The notes beneath the pieces are model-generated. The model ran no database searches, was not told the DNA's origin, and saw only the letters and a program-made list of their open reading frames with translations. From Nanobdellota archaeon (GTDB lineage Archaea > Nanoarchaeota > Nanoarchaeia > Parvarchaeales > Parvarchaeaceae), in contig JAKACB010000009.1 of NCBI GenBank assembly GCA_021796445.1, forward strand, positions 1 through 33,130: 33,130 nucleotides of DNA, in the 5' to 3' direction. Positions within the stretch are counted from its first letter, which is position 1, and each line of letters opens with the position of its first letter. The position numbers and the translations under genes were made by a program. Positions 31,085 to 33,130 of the stretch are shown here, in pieces.

Positions 31085-32027
31085 TTTCCATTACCTTTAC
31101 GAATGCATCTTCTACAGTAGCGCTCCTTACGATTATTTTTGGTTCTAAGTTTTCATTTTTCAGTATAGAGGTTACTGCCAAAAGCGACAGGTTTACTTTA
31201 TTTGTGTATATAACCGTTGATCTAGTTGTCTGTTTTACTCTTACTACTGAAGGTATCTTCTTAAGTTTTGATATTATCGGCCTACTTAAGTGCATATCAA
31301 GCGTTATTTTGTCTGTATAATCCATGATATTTTTGAATTCCAATGGAGTACCAATAAATTTTATTCTTCCTTTGTCTATTAGCACTATTCTATCACATAT
31401 CTCTTCCGCCTCGGACATATTGTGGGTTGTGACTATCGTTGTGATATTCTCTTTTCTTACAAAAGCTTTCAAAAAAGCTCTGAATTTTTTGGCTGTTACT
31501 GGATCAAGTGACTTTGAAGGTTCATCAAGGAAGCACAGTCTTGGTTTGTGGACCAATGCACGCATTATAACCGTAGCTTGTTTTTCACCGCCGGATAACG
31601 TAGAGAACTGGCTGTTTAATTTTCGCGAGAAGCCTATCTTTTTGCTTATATACCTTATTTCCTTTTCTATGTCCTCTTTTTTTACATTTCTAAACGTGTA
31701 CGCAAAATACACCAAAGTTTCGAAAGCCGTAAGTCTATAATATGCGGATTTTTCGCTGTCTTGTCCAGCATATCCTATAATTTCCCTAAGCTTGTTTGAT
31801 TCCTTCAACACATCTATGCCGAATGCATCGATAGTGCCTTTTTCAGGGATAAGCAATGTTGCCAAAATGTTTATTAAAGTAGTTTTTCCTGCGCCATTTG
31901 GGCCAAGTACCCCCAATATTTCCCCTTCTTTTATGTCCAGATTTATATTTTTTAGCGCTTTTGTCACCTTCCCGCCGTTTTCATAAATCTTACTCAAGTT
32001 CCTTATTCTTACAGCGAGATTTTCCAT
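31074..32027 (-). CDS. ABC transporter ATP-binding protein
   Basis: The 317-residue protein has Walker A GPNGAGKTT (42-50), Q-loop YAGQD, signature LSGGEKQ (144-150), Walker B LCFLDEP (164-170) and the switch His in TTHNMSEAEE. The C-terminal ~90 residues form the regulatory extension common in DrrA/CcmA-type exporters. It is first in a two-gene operon with the permease (11-base overlap) and powers it. Confidence 0.92.
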   Translation of the reverse strand: MENLAVRIRNLSKIYENGGKVTKALKNINLDIKEGEILGVLGPNGAGKTTLINILATLLIPEKGTIDAFGIDVLKESNKLREIIGYAGQDSEKSAYYRLTAFETLVYFAYTFRNVKKEDIEKEIRYISKKIGFSRKLNSQFSTLSGGEKQATVIMRALVHKPRLCFLDEPSKSLDPVTAKKFRAFLKAFVRKENITTIVTTHNMSEAEEICDRIVLIDKGRIKFIGTPLEFKNIMDYTDKITLDMHLSRPIISKLKKIPSVVRVKQTTRSTVIYTNKVNLSLLAVTSILKNENLEPKIIVRSATVEDAFVKVMENGK

Positions 32028-32088
32028 AATTGATTAAAACCAGTGTAGTATTTAATTCTTAATTGGTTCTAAAATAAATGACCAAAAA

Positions 32089-33114
32089 TTATGGATCATT
32101 GCTAGGAAGCATGCCCTTTGAATCAAGCTTTATAATTTCAAGGTAGATTTCAGCCGCTTTTAACAATTCTTTCTTTGATACCTTCTCAAATGCAGAGTGT
32201 GCATATCTGTAATCTCCCGGCCCGAAAACAACCGTATTTGCCTTTTTTCTCCAGAAATACATCTCTGTAAAATAGGAAGCTACCATTGTTTTAAGCCCAA
32301 GCAACTTTGGAAGGTCATATAAATCATTGAATGCCGGCTCAAAATCTAGCTCCGTTTTCAGTTTTCCGTTAATAGCAGCTTTCCTGAAAAGTTGCTTTAT
32401 TTCGCTGTTTCTACTTGAAGTTCTAACGTCAATTTTTGCATACGCATAATCTGGTATGATATTTGCCGCCCGCCCTCCATTTATTTTACCGATATTCATT
32501 GTAGTTTCCCCGAGAAATTTATTTTTTGGCAGTTTAATCTTGGCGATTTTGTTTAAATCAAGCAATAGTTTATTTATTGCTGAAAGACCCCTTTGCGGTA
32601 GGGAAGCTGGGGCTGCCCTTCCTTTTTGGCTTAAATCAAATTGCAAAAGGCCTTTTTGTCCGTTTACTAGCTTAAGAGAGGAGGGTTCACCGACCACGAC
32701 AAATTCCGGATTTACCATTTTAATTGCCTTTTTTATGCCTTCAAATTCGTTTTCTTCGTCTACGTCAAAAAGCAGGCAAAAATCATTTAGTCCACCTTCC
32801 AAAGCAGCCAACGCTGCAGAAACCATTGCGGCTATAGCGCCTTTGGCATCGCACGAGCCTCTACCGTAGATAAATTTAGAGTCTTCTGCAATTTTCGGCG
32901 TTCCCGGAACAGTGTCCATGTGCGTTGTGAGCATCAATTTGGGTCTGCCAGTAAAAGCAAAAACATTGATTCTATTCCCAACCTTCTGCGTTTTTATGGT
33001 GAAATCCTTAGCTAGCAGATCTTTCAAAAAATTACCCACTTCCATTTCCTCTCCGGAAATAGATGGTATTCTTACGAGATCCATCGCCAATTTAGCAATA
33101 TTTTTTTCTTCCAT
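32089..33114 (-). CDS. M20 family metallohydrolase (ArgE/DapE/LysK-like)
   Basis: The 341-residue protein has the complete di-zinc site: THMDT (H65-x-D67), GRGSCDAKG (bridging D89), DEENE (catalytic E120, ligand E121) and GEPSS (E143), with YRYAHS near the C-terminus supplying the last His. It removes acyl or aminoacyl groups, for example N-acetyl-amino acids or small peptides. The length is right for LysK/ArgE/DapE. No lysine or arginine biosynthesis genes are near, so a peptidase or salvage role is as likely. It sits 61 bases upstream of the ABC exporter genes. Confidence 0.88.
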   Translation of the reverse strand: MEEKNIAKLAMDLVRIPSISGEEMEVGNFLKDLLAKDFTIKTQKVGNRINVFAFTGRPKLMLTTHMDTVPGTPKIAEDSKFIYGRGSCDAKGAIAAMVSAALAALEGGLNDFCLLFDVDEENEFEGIKKAIKMVNPEFVVVGEPSSLKLVNGQKGLLQFDLSQKGRAAPASLPQRGLSAINKLLLDLNKIAKIKLPKNKFLGETTMNIGKINGGRAANIIPDYAYAKIDVRTSSRNSEIKQLFRKAAINGKLKTELDFEPAFNDLYDLPKLLGLKTMVASYFTEMYFWRKKANTVVFGPGDYRYAHSAFEKVSKKELLKAAEIYLEIIKLDSKGMLPSNDP

Positions 33115-33130
33115 ATCCGAAAAACGACCT

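Noticed and set aside
31324..31740. Plus-strand open frame of 138 codons
   Set aside because: It is antisense to the ABC ATPase gene; low-complexity hydrophobic translation only.
32456..32869. Plus-strand open frame of 137 codons
   Set aside because: It is antisense to the M20 metallohydrolase, which has every metal ligand in place.

Overview
The window looks like a piece of an AT-rich archaeal chromosome. Many genes have an archaeal TATA-like box (TTTAAATA, TTTATATA) about 20-35 bases before the start codon, which suggests leaderless or short-leader transcripts. Several families present are mostly seen in archaea. Three secreted proteins rich in Ser, Asn and Tyr, each held by one N-terminal membrane segment, together with many small lineage-specific genes, fit a DPANN-type archaeon (Micrarchaeota or Parvarchaeota style). 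That placement is inference. I saw no rRNA, tRNA, CRISPR array or insertion sequence.

Region 1 (1-6609) looks defensive. A minus-strand run reads from a Holliday-junction-resolvase-like nuclease broken by one in-frame TGA, through two small membrane proteins and an M48-like membrane metallopeptidase, to a single-chain type IIG restriction-methylation enzyme. Divergent from it is a three-gene plus-strand operon (winged helix, YwgA/Panacea-like protein, MazF/PemK-like toxin) whose genes overlap by ATGA.

Region 2 (6680-11571) holds two membrane-anchored exported proteins and then a gene graveyard. The graveyard contains an inverted decayed copy of a CYTH gene (its intact parent is at 23849-24397), an unidentified broken frame, the 3' part of a nucleotidyltransferase gene, and a frameshifted 5' part of a ribA-like gene (its intact parent is at 29459-30229). 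The last two are joined at a short stretch that both genes could share.

Region 3 (11662-17248) is the most interesting. Two diverged HPr-kinase-like P-loop proteins flank a NUDIX-methyltransferase fusion and a GT4 glycosyltransferase, and a GT2 glycosyltransferase overlaps the second P-loop gene. I infer a sugar, glycan or nucleotide-sugar modification pathway and know of no described archaeal system with this layout.

Region 4 (17477-22914) has an AbiE-type toxin-antitoxin pair in reversed order behind a palindromic operator, a TraB/EreA/ChaN-like protein, two more nucleotidyltransferase-fold proteins, and two unrelated small zinc-metallopeptidase-like proteins facing each other. One of these carries a full metzincin-type zinc motif.

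Region 5 (22944-33114) is nearly all minus strand: an exported protein, the intact CYTH protein, a beta-solenoid protein with 18-residue repeats, two tandem paralogues sharing a perfect 49-base repeat, an APH-like kinase, an amidohydrolase overlapping a GNAT acetyltransferase, a frameshifted winged-helix gene, the intact GTP cyclohydrolase II-like gene, an ABC-2 exporter and an M20 metallohydrolase.
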